From the NCBI GenBank assembly GCA_019614645.1, contig JABWDB010000004.1, positions 21,204,001 through 21,268,000 of the forward strand: a stretch of 64,000 nucleotides of DNA, given 5' to 3'. The DNA is from Stratiolaelaps scimitus. Taxonomy: Eukaryota; Arthropoda; Arachnida; Mesostigmata; Laelapidae. Position numbers and translations under genes: made by a program. Below the pieces are notes generated by a model, which worked only from the letters and a program-made list of their open reading frames with translations, did no database searches and was not told the origin of the DNA. Below are positions 1 through 13,400 of this stretch, in pieces. Position 1 is the first letter of the stretch, and the number at the start of each line of letters is the position of its first letter.

Positions 1-231
1 GATGAGAGGATTTTGGCCGTAGCAAGAAGAGTATTGGCCGGATTGGATTGCCAAACTGAAAGTGCTAGATCTTCCTCGATTGCAATGAGTCTCCCCTAGC
101 GAGATGCAGTAATTCATCTGCATTATTAGATATGTCCGTGTTTTTGTCGCGCTACCCGCACATATATCGCTTATTCGACTAGACTAACAATAACAGCAAA
201 CAAACTGGAGATATGCTGCTGGATTGCTTAC
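1..231 (-). other. Start of intron 2 of the Dok-like gene (partial)
   Basis: The minus-strand GTAAGC donor at 231-226 opens an intron that runs off the window at position 1. No coding signal is seen in these bases. Confidence 0.7.
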
Positions 232-459
232 CTCAAAGACACTGTACGCGGTGTCCTTGTCCTTGTGGTGGGCGTGATTGCTGTCTTTGGCACCATCCTT
301 CCGCGAGATCATTGTCTGAACTTTGACGGCGTCCTCGAGGACGAGTATCTTCCCTCCGCTGCCCTTCTCAAATTGGTCTTCGCTGTCAAACAGCTCCAGT
401 CGGCGGACGCCTTGCGGACTCGTGTCGTATAGTACGCAAAACTTGCGAGACCAGCATTT
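232..459 (-). CDS. Dok-family adaptor, coding exon 2 (PH domain core)
   Basis: This internal exon has 76 codons, phase 0 at both ends. The acceptor is a pyrimidine-rich tract ending TGTTGCAG (AG at 461-460) and the donor is GTAAGC (231-226). It encodes the middle of a PH domain: strand RKFCVLY, then the motif SPQGVRRLELFD, then GKILVLEDAVKVQTM, a charged His/Lys/Asp-rich loop, and AYSVFE. Vertebrate Dok1-type PH domains share the order W..VLY-x-x-SP-x-GV-x-RLE-x-FD, then a V-I-x-L strand; IRS-type PH domains are less similar here. The usual C-terminal helix with its conserved Trp and any PTB domain must lie in later exons outside the window. The substrate-docking tail cannot be seen, so paralogue assignment (Dok1/2/3-like or Dok4/5/6-like) is open. 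Confidence 0.87.
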
Positions 460-461
460 CT

Positions 462-2892
462 GCAACACATAAATGTAGAGGTGGACGGACAGTTAGAATG
501 TGCTATATTGTAGAACCTGTTGTTCGTATTGAATTTTGCATTCATACTTCACATGGAATCTTTCGGCGTTTACCAATAGATCAAGGGGACAACCTTTGAG
601 TGTCTCCATCAGCAGCAGCAGCAATCGTAGTTATAGCAGTAGTGCGGTGTCACCAGCGACAACAGCAACAGCGAAAAATAGCAGTGAATGACAAACAAAC
701 AAACACGCCCGATCAGCCAAGGCGCGTTTAATATTGATGGATTCGGCCACCGAAATGATTCGAGAGGATTGTTCGTTCCACTGTTAACCATTTAACAGCG
801 AGCGGTGGCTTGTTCTCCTCAATCGCCCCTGTATACCTATGATAGCTGTCGACAAACAGTGTTCGCTGTAATGGTACCGGTAACGGGTCACGACAGAATC
901 TAGCAACAGCAACGATGACAATGGCTGTGATGATGATGGTGGTGGTGATGATAATCACAACAATAACAGAATGTTGTCAAAAACGGCGGCTCAGACAGAA
1001 GTACACGTTGGTGTCGATCGATGTGGGAATCGGCTGAGGATAGGGAAATCGCTCATAGATCGATAGATAAATAAATAACCGAATTGCTACGTGTGACAGC
1101 AACAGCAACAGCAATGGAGGGCATCTGAAGGGCGGCCGGGGGTTGTGTCCACCAGGGCCAGACAGAGAGGGCGATCCCAGTGGCGAATGACAATTCACTC
1201 GAACATCAACACCCCCTCCCGTGGCTTGACCTGGACCCCACGTCACCCCCGCTTCTACTGTGGAATAACGATGACAAAAATGGCGACCTTCATCGGCAAC
1301 AATCGACACCATCATCACTTGCAGTGAAGTCGGTGTAAGTCGTCATAGTTGTCACAGTGTGGTACCCCAGCGACGTGTGGCTTTTCACATCACAGAATCT
1401 CAGCAGTAGCTGGTTAAAGGAAGCGATGAGTCGGACGGTCAATCGACCACTCGTTCCGTGTCAAAATCCGCATTGACCTGTGCCGGGTTCGTGCCAACAA
1501 CGTGGCACGATGATAGTCTAAAACCACGCGAATGTATCTTCGGTCGGCATAAATTCTGCTTTCTTCTGTGCGCTACACAACAGTGACTTTATTCGTTCGT
1601 GGCTCTCTTGTACCGCTCGAAGACACTGGACGGCGGTACGATGCGCTACGATCAGCACCACCTTACTGTTACAGCCACCACAACTATATCCACTATGGCG
1701 ATCTGCTACACGCCCATAGTGTGAAACTATTATTATATATAGATATTCTATGGTAATGTATGCAAATTGACAATCATGTCTGAACCGCAACATGCACTCA
1801 CTCGGTCACTTAACTTGCTACTCAGTCAGCGTGTGCATGCGTCTGTAACAGAGGAACGGTCACACCGACACTCGCAGCTCGACCTAGCCAGCTGACATCG
1901 ACCCACCGAGAAGTGGCCCCGGGGGGAAGATATGTCTTCGTTTCCGCTGAGAAGAGTGACGTGTGAACGACCGTTTACTTCGTAGTAGTATACAATGTAC
2001 AATATGTCTTGGTTACGCCCCCATCAATTGTAACAATTGTAAACAATGTACTGGCAGGTCGGCGATGGCAATTGCACTGCCGGTAGACGCGAACATATGC
2101 GACTGTGATATTTGTAACGTTGAGCAAAATGACATATTCAATTGTTTTCGAAGACCGTCCTAGTCCCGTCCAACTCGTTGGCATAGAGCAGCTCGTCTGT
2201 ATGGCTGCTCGAACAGATGGAGACATTTGACAGCTTGAGTGACCTGTTGCCTGAGTCATCCGTTCGCTTGAAAATTATCCGATACTCTAATTTTACGACA
2301 CTCAATGTCGACGGCCTCTATTGACTCGGCGCGTATACTCTGTTCGGAAGAAAGCTTACTCCGACGAATGCAATGTACACTTCAATAACAAGAAGACATT
2401 GTCGCACGTCGACAACGCTACTTGTTCGCCTTGTAGCACAAGGGTACAAGAGTTCGAGGCATTCCGCACAGTATCGAGAATGCCTTCATGTAGATACGTG
2501 GTAGATTATATTGTGCAATGTCAGTATGGACTAATACAAAATATGCACTAAGAACAGTGAACGGCATGCGTCCGTTGACCGCCGATCTGCAGCGTTTAGT
2601 CGCGGGGCGGGCGCATAAGAAAAATACTATAGTGATAGTAACTAACTAATAATATCTAACGATCCGATCTTCTGTGGGTAGCCGTGCGCAACAGGATGGT
2701 TTAACCAATCTGTCTGTTTCAACGATCAGACGAAATGTACCTCGGGTGCCAAGATGGCGTAAGACGATTTCTGCTCTGTACGCCTGCCGAGCTAGACGTC
2801 CAACGAGCGAATACCAAGGGACATAGGTCAAGAGACGTTCTTATCTAGGAAATTTGTTCAAGACACTGTATCCGTCAAACTGCACACCGGTC

Positions 2893-2893
<1 letters not shown>
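462..2893. other. Intron stretch without recognised genes
   Basis: Only short CAA/CAG and GAT/GGT units (about 600-680 and 930-965). No strong splice pair encloses an open frame. Confidence 0.6.

Positions 2894-2941
<48 letters not shown>
2894..2941 (+). repeat. (CAG)16 microsatellite
   Basis: Sixteen uninterrupted CAG units. On the minus strand it would read poly-Cys in one frame, which is not credible coding. Confidence 0.95.
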
Positions 2942-2942
<1 letters not shown>

Positions 2943-4219
2943 TCCTCAAGGGCAGCCTCCGAAGTAGCCCGACCCCCGAAGTTCGTCTGTACAGCGAATC
3001 GCAGCGACAAGTCAGCTCACTCAAAGCCATTACGCTTGTTGCTAGCAGCAGCGAAATGATAATGCACACGAATACAGAACACCCTAATCGGCGGTATGGT
3101 AAAGTAGAGACGATCTCTCCCTCTTTAACTGGGTACATCGTCCGCAGACCTATCACAGCGACACCTCGCCACGCGCATAATTATACCTTCCAGTTCGATA
3201 CAAACGTTTATGCGAACAGCACAACGACGACGACGTACTTTTGTATAACTATCATATCACTGGATATAATCACATTTCATGGTTTTAGTAGCAAGGCTGG
3301 ACATGTGTTCGGTACAGCACAGTTACAGTGATAAGCAGTAGGCCAATCCCAGCGACAAAGCTGTCGGTTGCAGCCAAGCTGGACAGTTGCGGAACGCCTA
3401 GTCCAATTTGTAATATATAGAACCCATTTATATATATATAATATAATATGTATATTATATATGTATACACATATAAGTCACATGTAGATCTACGCCGATT
3501 ACACAATGCCGCTCCATTGCAACACGACATCGTTGATATCCGATGCGTCAACACAAACTCATAGCGGTCATCAATTAAAAATAATACCTGCAAGTGAAAC
3601 AATATATCCGATAGTGATGTAGCATTTGTCTTCAAATGTTGTATATATCTCATATGCGACGATAAGCGCAATCGTTCGATCATTTATACGAGCCAAATTC
3701 GTTGTGATTTGATGAAGTGGTGTAGATTGAAGAATAGTATGGACCAAGGTTCTGTTGATGTTTGCTTGTCGTGTGTGGTTGTATATATATGTGTGTGATA
3801 TCCCAGAAATATAATAATAATAATAGGTACCTACCAGCAAAGCCGAGCCTGTTTGTGAACGAACTCGGGGTTCTCGTAAAGCCGTCACCGAGGACTACGA
3901 TCTACGATCTGGTATACATCCATCATATTGGTACTTGTTCATACGTCAACTGTGGTACACCTCATACTTAAATGCTACTGACTATAGCGGTTACGTTAGC
4001 CATACTTGTTTTTTCCCTTATTAAAAATATTCACGCTTTTACCAATTTGAAATGCGGCCGCCGCCGCTGCCTCTCATAGTCTTCTAACACTAATGCCGTT
4101 TAGCACTCTCCGCCTGAACTCCTCCTAATCTGAACTATTTTGTTCGCCAGTATTTCACTAGCCTAGTTTCAGCCCGCGTCAAGCTTTTCATTTGACGTCT
4201 TTTTTTTCATTTGTTCTTA

Positions 4220-4325
4220 GCAGCAGCAACAACTTCAACAACAGCAACAACAGGAACAACAACTTCAACAACACAGCGGCAGCAGCACCACCACCATCAT
4301 CATCACAGCCAGCAGCATCCCAGCA
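4220..4325 (+). repeat. CAA/CAG/CAT low-complexity tract
   Basis: Interrupted CAA and CAG units pass into CAC/CAT units. The frame over it is Asn/Gln/Ser-rich simply because of the repeat. Confidence 0.8.
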
Positions 4326-4554
4326 GCTAGCTGTCTATTGCTGCAGTGTTAATCCACTTTTGATCGTGGGAATCAGGCGGCTCGTTGATCTTTCTCGCAC
4401 TCTTCAGCTGAACGAACTGTTCGATCCCCGGGATGAAGACGGGTCGCCAGCGAACGCGGGCATGTCGCTTGATGAGCGATAAACCATCCCGTGACGTAAA
4501 GAAGAAGATTCACTGTAGCAGTGATATTTTTTATTGATTAGGAGCGACAAACAA

Positions 4555-4577
4555 ACACACACACACACACACACACA
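4555..4577 (+). repeat. (CA)11 microsatellite
   Basis: Pure CA dinucleotide run. Confidence 0.9.
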
Positions 4578-6618
4578 AGCTACATTTACGGCGACATCCA
4601 TCGACACAAACGTACAACGCAGAGCGACGAGACGCAAGTTCGCGCGAACCGCCATAGCGCGTCCAGAGGTACACAGCAGAGCGCGATATCGTAGCGAGTA
4701 TCGGATTGTATCGATCCGATCTGACTTCTACGCTGCGGCGGCGGCGGCGTCGGCGGCGGATCCGCCGAGATCGGGATGACTGTCTTCAGCCGCTGTCGAA
4801 TCGGCGCTGTTGCCTTCCCCGTCGGTTGCTCGTTGTCAGCTTGCTGTCTACGGTGGCCAGCTCCCTCGAGACCCTGCTGCGGTCTGCGGTCTGCAGCGGT
4901 CCTTGTCGCTGTTATAAGATTATTCTATGCGACACGAGGCAGACGAATGCGGTGTAATCTCTCGGTATGTTCTTAGTGACATATTTTCTTCTTGCCTAAT
5001 GTTCTCCTTCGTGTTCGGCTTAACATCTTGTATCGCTTTCACATCGACTCGTTGTTGTTTTCAAAAACGCTCGAATCCACTCAGAATTTCCCCGTGTGCT
5101 CAGGCTACCAAAGTACCGTTGTTCGGCGTCCCACCCACGGTGAGGGATCACTATGCTACCTTTGGATCAGCAAGTATCGCCGCTGATGGCGTAGACAGTA
5201 CACAGAAGGCATTTACCCTTAATGAACTTCGGCTGTGATTCAAGATAGGCTGCAATTTCGCGCCTGACGATGCGAGAATACATTCGAACGGATCGAATTG
5301 CACTCGTTGTATCGATTGGCCGGCTGCCTGCCTACACCTTGTGGTGTGATATTCCCGTGATCGCTTTGTGATATGATGACTGGTGATTACGCGGCGGCTG
5401 CTGCTGTTGCTACTGCTCCAACTCAGTATTACTTAATATTATATAAATAAGTTTGTATAATAATAATAATTTTGTATACAAAGGCCACTCGCCGATATCA
5501 CAGCGTGTGGAAAACTGTAGTCGCGTACAAGCCTTCTACATCATGTTGCCATTGCTGTTGTTGTTCTTATTGTTGCTAGTGTTGTTGTTAGTATTGTTAT
5601 TGTTGCTATTATTGTTCCTTCTTATTGCTGTTGTTCGTCGTGTTCTTTTCGTTAGTGTTTCTCCTCCCAAAAAATCGTTTGGGCAGGACGAGTCACCGCC
5701 ATAGTTCTTCCCATTGCTGCTGCTGCCTCCGCCGGCTCGTTTTAACGCCGATTGCTATACCACCTTATACGAAGTACCTGCTGGCACAGTCAAGAAAAGC
5801 GTGACAAATGCGGCGTGCACCGAAATAGGAGGCTTGCAGGGGCAACGTACCACAATGACAAGTTGGGAACAGCTGACGCTCGGCTCTCGGTCATATAACA
5901 GGCAGCATTCAATGTCGCCTTGTGTGCCGTGCGGGACCCGACTCTATTCAGCACTATACGCCTGAAGCCGTTCATGTATTTCATGCGGTTATATATTATA
6001 CCTACGGGTGGAAAAATTAGAACCAACAAAGAAAGAAGATCTTTCCCTGTCGTAAAGACCCGTTGTTTGTGGCCAGATCACGAAGATGGCCACCGTCATC
6101 ATCTTCACTGTTTGCTTCTATCGTCTATGGGAGAGCCGTTGTTAGCAAAGGGTTGTTCTCAAAAAATCAAGCAATCCTGTGAGCAACATGCGATGCAATG
6201 AGCTACCGAATTTAGAACAGTACTAGTCGAAAACAGCTGGACGAAACCACGCTGTGTCGGGTCGGGGTGTCCTTAAGGCTTGCCGAAGGGAACGATCGTA
6301 GACGGCTGAGTCGTTCGCTTATGGAGGCTCTGCTCCGCCCATCTAGATAGAAAATGCAAGGGACATATAGCTAGCATACATAAGCTGCAGAAGCGAAACT
6401 GTGCTGTGAGACGACTATTTCGACCGATTCCCAATTACGGATTTTGTAGACGAAGAGGTATCAGTAATAATACATCATTGTGATGTTGTAATACATTTGT
6501 GATTTTCGGTTTAGCTTGGTTTAGCTAAGTACAATATAATAATAACTGAATAACAAAATGACCTTGCTGACTTCGATTTGGCTCGAAGTTTCCAGCTAAA
6601 TCTGATATATACACATGA

Positions 6619-6622
<4 letters not shown>

Positions 6623-6658
<36 letters not shown>
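6623..6658 (+). repeat. (AT)18 microsatellite
   Basis: Pure AT dinucleotide run, 36 bp. Confidence 0.95.
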
Positions 6659-6661
<3 letters not shown>

Positions 6662-7303
6662 TCTGGATACTGTAGGATGGAAGATGTGGCCATAAATGAA
6701 GTCAACGAACACGCCGATGAAAGCGCCGTTCAGGATATGAAGTATACAGCAAGACTGTTGTCCTGAATAGGTCTAAAGCACACTGGAGCGAAAACGCACA
6801 CCCTTAAGGAGCGATCATTTTTTTTACCTACCCTTTGAAACACATCGTTCCTATCCGTTGTGTACATTTTAAACAAACCATAATAATTTAATGACCATCA
6901 TAGTTTATACTATTGACTTCATCAGCGAAATAGTCCGTAAACAGTGTTCTCTGCGGCAACACAACCACCCGCGCGGAAGACACTAATTACTTCAGCATCA
7001 TACACGACTCATAGCGGAACCTCATCAGTGAAGTGTGATCTTCACTCGGTCGTCCCGAATAATCTCCTGTATCTGCTAGCGCAGCGGCTGAACGCATTAG
7101 CAGTCTTCGCCACCAGTTCCTCAGCAGGTACACAGCGTGGTATAGATCAAGAATAGATAATGACAATAGTTGGGATAGAAGAAAATTTCGCAAAAAATTA
7201 GCCCTGCTCTATCTGTGCATATTCATCGACACGGCTCCGTCAATCAGTTTGGATGAAGTCCGCTCCGGCGCCGCCGCCGCCACCGACTCGATCACTGGCA
7301 CCG

Positions 7304-7501
7304 CTACCCTTTGGCGCTGACGAAGGGATGACCGGAGCCGGTTTCGTCTCGGTCTTCATCTGACGCCGAGTTATCATCACCGGGCATTTTTCTGACGTTG
7401 AACACCTCAGCGAAGATCTGCTTTTTCCTGCTCTTCATCGACAGGCGACAGGCGCCGACAGCGGGGATCATTACAACGACACAGTTTTTATTCTCTGCCA
7501 T
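7304..7501 (-). CDS. Unrecognised 65-codon ORF
   Basis: An ATG-started frame on the minus strand. The first half is hydrophobic then basic (KSRKKQ), the second half strongly acidic and Ser/Gly-rich (GDDNSASDEDRDETGSG), a composition typical of real proteins rather than repeats. The frame stops at TAG just after an AAAGGGTAGC that could be read as a weak donor. I recognise no family and see no strong splice site. It lies inside the giant intron on the same strand as the host gene. Chance is a serious alternative. Confidence 0.18.
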   Translation of the reverse strand: MAENKNCVVVMIPAVGACRLSMKSRKKQIFAEVFNVRKMPGDDNSASDEDRDETGSGHPFVSAKG

Positions 7502-7748
7502 GTGTGCCTGCTCGCTGTGTGTTCTATTATTATTATTATAATATTAAAGGTCGTCTTTCCGATTATGCCATATAGTGAGAGAGAGAAAGATGAGGCGACT
7601 ACAGCGACTACTGCCGTAATCATCGCTATCATTCGGTTATCGTAACAAGACGCATTGTGTTTTGCATTTCCGAGTGAAGCCGGCTATACGTTATTCGAGC
7701 TGCTTGATCTGTCAAGTATAATAACTCCTATTACAATAGTGAACTAGC

Positions 7749-7785
<37 letters not shown>
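7749..7785 (+). repeat. (TTA)12 microsatellite
   Basis: About twelve uninterrupted TTA units. Confidence 0.95.
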
Positions 7786-10382
7786 GCAAGGGCTCACTAT
7801 TTGGATCTGGCATACAATGCTGCCGAAAAGTTATTATACAATTGAGCTGAATATACATATATCACTAGACGCATGTAGACTTGACACGTTTAAAAAGAAG
7901 AGCTAATGAACCGTTGTATTCTCTCATTACTATTATTATGTATATTGGATGTCTCCAACGATTTAACTCTTAACGCGAACGTGTAATTTCGTCCACAGTC
8001 GAGTCGAAACTGTGTGAATGTTCTACTCTTGACTACTATTGTAGACAACCTTCACTTTTGTTTCGGTCGGAATCGATCGGAAATCGCAGCATAAAAGCAC
8101 TTACTTGTCTCAGTAGACTAGCTATCTCTTACGGTTCGTGTTGGTCACACTCGATCGGCTAATCATTGTTGTCGTCTCGGTTGAACAGAAGACAACACGA
8201 CAAGATAGACGTTCGGTAGACTTCAAGCGAGGCCTGCTGATACCTTTGCCACCATAAAAATTGCGCCAGCAGCAGCAGTTATACACACAGGTGAGCACAC
8301 ACAATACGCAGTGCTCACGTCTTCAAGAACTTTCGCTAGGTAAGCTACCACTGAAGGTGATCGAGGTCTGTCGATCACCATTGAGTTCGGCTTCGATAAC
8401 ATCGACAGTTGGCAGACAGTGATGTCTCTCTGTGTGTGTGTTTGCGTGTACCGATTAAGCCAAATGTTATGAATTCTCATCTCTTAATAATCCCTGTTCA
8501 TTTGCTCTACTCGGTATGCGTAAACGTGCTTTTTGGCAAGGATTTCATAACAATTGTTGCGCGTGAGCTATCTGTTTGTATAGGGACATTACGAATTGCT
8601 CGTGCAGTACTGATTGTGCAGAACAATTGAGTTATATTTTTTTTATTAATGAAAGTCGGGTAAGTGTTTTGTTTCCAAAATTATTTCCAGAATTCGAGAT
8701 GCGATGGCATGATGCTACAGATTGAAATTAAAGAAACTAATAACTCTGACATGAATGAAGATCTCATGTTAATCGTCACGAACCTTCGATGGGATGAGAT
8801 ATACGTCAGAGTCAACAAACGGTATGGTATTAATTATATTCGTGCGGATGGGAATGTATATCAAACCAGTGAACGACGCCACTGCTGTTCGCGACTGACG
8901 TTGTTAGCGTTCGAGGAGGGCGAACATCTACCCCATGCATCTACCGTGGTTCATAGCTGAGGCGAGACACGCGCGCGCGATGCAAGACGACGCCATAGAC
9001 GAGATCAGCCAGGCGTAAAATAAAGGGACTGCTGTTAACGACGCAAAAATCGACGACGAGGCCAGGAACAGCAGCAACAATAATAATAATAACAACAGGA
9101 GCAGCAGGTAGCTGGAGTAGCAGAACTAATGGCAGCAGCAGTAGCAGCGGCGGCGGCTTGACTATTACTATTGTTATGATTAATACTGTTGTTGGTAACA
9201 ACTGTATGGAAAGACGAATGAAAACAATAACAAAACGAGAGGGAAATCGATGAAAAAAAGGGAGAGAAAGCGAATGAGCGGATCGTGACGAAATCGAGGA
9301 AAGCAAGGAGGCAGCTGGGGGTTGTTGGTGGCGGTGGCCGCGGAGATGAGGTGAAACGGGACGGATGGCAAATTTATGGTTATTACTATATTAGCACGAG
9401 AGCTATCGGCAGATGCGACAGATGAAACTGTCATCATTACTATTATTATTATTATATTCATTTGGCGACAACGGCAATAATCATCAAAATAATAATAATC
9501 ACAACTAAACGACTTCAGATTTGAACGCTCTACGTTCCGTTTGTATGTCCATTTATCGTGTAGCGACACAAGGGGAAAATGAAAGATGAAGAGTACAAAG
9601 AACGGGACCTCTCTGGTCGCCGTCAGCGTCGCCCGGGACGATCGTGCTCCGTAGCCACGACGCTGTTTCGGGAGCGTTTGTTACACTACCCGTCCCGAGG
9701 GCCGGCCGGTCGGCGAAACTAACAGCAATTCCAATTTCGTCCGTTGATGGTCCCCTCGCGTTCGTCCGGTTCCCGCTCGTATTTCTGTTGTTGTCAAGTG
9801 CCCCGGCTGACGAAGCTAATTGTTATCTTGCTCGCTGCTTGCGAGGTCCGCCCGTCGGGCGCATGTCTCAGCGGGCATACCTTGTTTTTTCGTCTCGATT
9901 TCTCCTTGATAAAAATAAGGCCAGCCAGTGCATCGAATGCTTTGCTTATTTGGATTGACACAATATGAATAAACAGCATATCGTGTGTGCCCCGTGCATG
10001 TATCTGTTAGCAATGTATCGATTAATGTAGTTGATTTCTTCTCGATTCGATCTATGGCTATTGATGCTGCTGCTGCTGCTTGTGAATCAGCAGCGGACGT
10101 CGACTGGTGATTCAATCCAATCCAGCTTCATTTGTCTGTTACTCGTGACGGTGAAGTGTGCTGATTTTTGTTCCTCTCTAACCAGGAGTGGTTTGGTTAT
10201 ATATCTTGTTTCAAGCGGCACACGAGCGGCTGATTATGCTAATAAAATAGAACAATGAGATAAATTTATTTGCGCTGGCTGAGCGCGTCGCAACATTATT
10301 CAAAAGCTGTCCATTCGTGGTAAACGTGCCTTATGACATCGCTGGCTGATGTTGTGCAATCGTTTAAACATATGTGCTACTA
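7786..10382. other. Intron stretch without recognised genes
   Basis: A plus-strand acceptor-like ATTATTTCCAG (about 8690) precedes an open frame of about 90 codons with mixed composition (through 8960). A possible weak donor, GTATGG, lies near 8821. No family is recognised. AAT/CAG units occur at 9060-9180 and 9435-9510. Confidence 0.5.
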
Positions 10383-10416
10383 CCTACTTCAATATATATA
10401 TATATATTGAAGTAGG
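10383..10416. repeat. Perfect 34-bp palindrome
   Basis: CCTACTTCAATATATAT and its exact inverse meet without a spacer. The outer 8 bp on each side are not simple repeat, so this is more than an (AT)n tract. Confidence 0.7.
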
Positions 10417-13400
10417 CTATTTCTAATTGCAAGCAATTGAATATATTCATTATCAAGTAATACTATGCGAAGGGGGCGGTAATATGGCGGTCGATATGTG
10501 CCATAAGCAACGTGGCGGGGAGGCAATAATCTAATAACTGAACAATTATTGTGCAATATTGTATTACAGAATGGTCGTGTCAAGCGATTAGTTATATTCA
10601 TGTTAATAATCATAATTTCTTCGTACTGCTTCTTCTTCTGCCATGGCATGGACACACGCGTGGTTGTATAGGTATGTGTGTATGCGACTCTGCTGTTGGG
10701 ATTGACGCAGCGGACTACTCTGGTTGATCACTACTGATTCGCATGGTTGTGATTATAGCAAATACTGTTTTTGCCAATTATCTGAAAAGCTCAATCGTGT
10801 AGGCGTTGCTGACCTCCGACTGGCCGATCCACATTACTTGGGCATTCCAGTATGTATTGAGCACGGGGAACGAGTTAAAAGCAAGCCGTAATCCTATAAC
10901 AAGTCTAGCCGCATAGAACTGCTAGTTCCAGCTCTATAGCTTGCTCCCATGCAAAACGAACCATTTGCAAAAAGGCACAGATATAGTTACAGTAATGAAA
11001 CACATACGCTACAAATCATCAGCATTAACATATATCTAGGATATTATTATAACATCGATAACTGTTGGGCTAGCTAGCGATTGAACGCCGAAAATACCCG
11101 GGCGAGGATCATTTGAGCCGCACCCTAAAGAGCACGTGCTGATTCGACAGCAAATACATGGTCCGATAATATTCTAGATCTTATTTCTCTGGCGTTTGTC
11201 AGTGTAGAGGTGAACCAGCATTTTCGAAACTGACCAGAAATGGCGAGGAGTCCAGCTCAACTGGTTACATGCCGGCCTGCCCACTGGCTTCAGGTAGGTG
11301 CACATTTGGTTATTGGGTCCGTTGGCGCCAGCGGAGACAAGAAAAATCCACCAAGATTGCAAGCAACAGCGATCACGGCAGCAACCGATGATGGTAACGC
11401 GGCGGGCAGAACTGGCTTACCGGTGACCACTTTCCAGTCAGTATTCGATCGGGTAATTAGCGTGTGTAACGCTGCTGGCATGCATATGAGCCTTCTCAGC
11501 TGGGTCTGCTCCGTTAAAGGTTTTCACCAACCTCAGACCTTCAGACCTCTGCTACCTTCAATGGCATGTATACATTTCTTTTTGATGTCGGCACTCGTGT
11601 TGACTAAGTATGTCTATGGGCATGCTGCAGCGTATGTAAATGACTGTTAGTGAGTGTGAAAGGTAGTTTGGATTCGAATTACTAATATAATAATAATAAT
11701 AATCTATAAGCGAACAATGCCACAAAATACAAACACTGAGCAAACGGAATTTCTCTGCCGAAAGTTAAAGTTAAAAGAAGCTTACGATACACAGACTGAA
11801 TAGACCCGCCGATAAAGTTCCGCCTATCAATTCGTGATGAACCAATGATCAAAGCCGAATGCGAGACAGACAGGACCCTAGGCAAGCTGCCACAGTGGAA
11901 CGAAATCGTATGGTTTGGCAGACCAACGACAAGCGTTCACACAAGGAGTCCAAGCAACACAAGGAGTCGCATCGAATGGCAAAAACGCAGTTGCCACCTT
12001 CATCGGCGTTCACTGCAGTGTGCTACACTACGCTGAAGCTATTGCCCGCCGGCGACAAAAAAAAACAACAACAGCACCAGCAGCAGCAGCAGCAGTTTCA
12101 ACGGGCGCGAGAACACACACGGACACCGACTTCGGCAGCTGAAAACGCTCAAGCTATGTTCGATCGTGGCACAGAGCCTTCAGCAGATTGATTGAGTGGG
12201 GTGAGAGCCTGATCATTTGGTCATTACGAGAACAGAACTATGGTGGATAGTTCCGCTCTACGATCGACCTGCTCTCAAGTTCTCGCTTGATTTCTGCTGC
12301 AGAACCAGTAGCAGCAGCAGAAAAAGCATCACAGGAAATGATCTGGTTCTCCATCATCGTATGCCACCCTTAGGCAGAGAGCTTGATGATCGTGGCGAAT
12401 TCGGCAGCGGTGCTTCAGCAGAGAATTGATGGAAAATGTACATAAGCAGGTGTGAACTCGTACATGCTGGGTAGAAGATGTGCAGTACGCTGATGAGCTT
12501 CTACTAAAATAATCATGTCTTGTAGGTAGGGTTGGTACAGCTGGACACCAATTATTGCATAGGCAAGTGTGGTGTCCGTTCTCAGAATTTCCACAAAGAC
12601 AGATCAACGCTGCCAGCGTACGCGCCAGCTGTCAACGGGGTGCGTGGACGTTGTCGCTATCGCCATCGGCCGCCGCGGCAGCATAGCCCCTAGGATAGGG
12701 CGAGCAAATCTACAGAAAGGTATAAGCAAAAAGGAAGAGAACCGAAAGCCTCATTGGCGGTCAATCGTTCGCTCGAAGCAGCAGCACCACGCCCATGTAT
12801 ATATCTATGTATGCGGCAGCGAACGGCAATCGCTCAGAGAGACGGCGACACGTTGACGTCCCCAACGTCCTTCGACCAATGGGCAGCAGCTGTCTAGGCG
12901 AGTCGTCGGTGAATTGTTGACGCCGGCATCCTCGATGTGTCATCTCGCAGTAGGTGTTGAACAGGGAACAAATCTGAAGAAGCTGTATAGATGCGACATA
13001 TCGCCGTGGTCTGCCGCAGCCGACTGTTGCAGGGCGGGTCGATTCGATTTGATGCACACTCATCTAACGACTGTATAACAGCAGTGACAGCCGCAGCAAT
13101 AAGGGCGACGAGACCCGATGAATAGTTGCCTTCAGTAGGAATTCCTATTGAAGCTGAAATAGCTCCCAGAGTTGACCGGGGGGGGCGGGGAAGCAGTGCT
13201 AGATACAAACGAGCGGTGATGTCAATCGAGCCAATGCATCGATCAATGAAATCGCGTAATGACCGATTATCAGCGAAGATGATGTCAGCCGGCCGAACAC
13301 TGAGCGTCACTGATTGCTGTCGCCCGCCGGGTGACAATGCGACTCAGGAAAAATGTCGCTGCGGTGTCAGCGGCAGCGAATCGGACCAGGGGCCGGCGCG

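Larger units (their letters stand above)
2942..6622. other. Intron stretch rich in simple repeats
   Basis: Includes a short AT-rich block (3421-3477), a CGG run (4736-4760) and TTG/TTA units (5560-5640), plus the repeats listed separately. A minus-strand acceptor-like TTTCACTTGCAG near 3589 is followed by GTATTA but by no recognisable exon. Confidence 0.6.

Noticed and set aside
2894..2941. CRISPR-like or coding repeat
   Set aside because: Pure trinucleotide microsatellite with no spacers.
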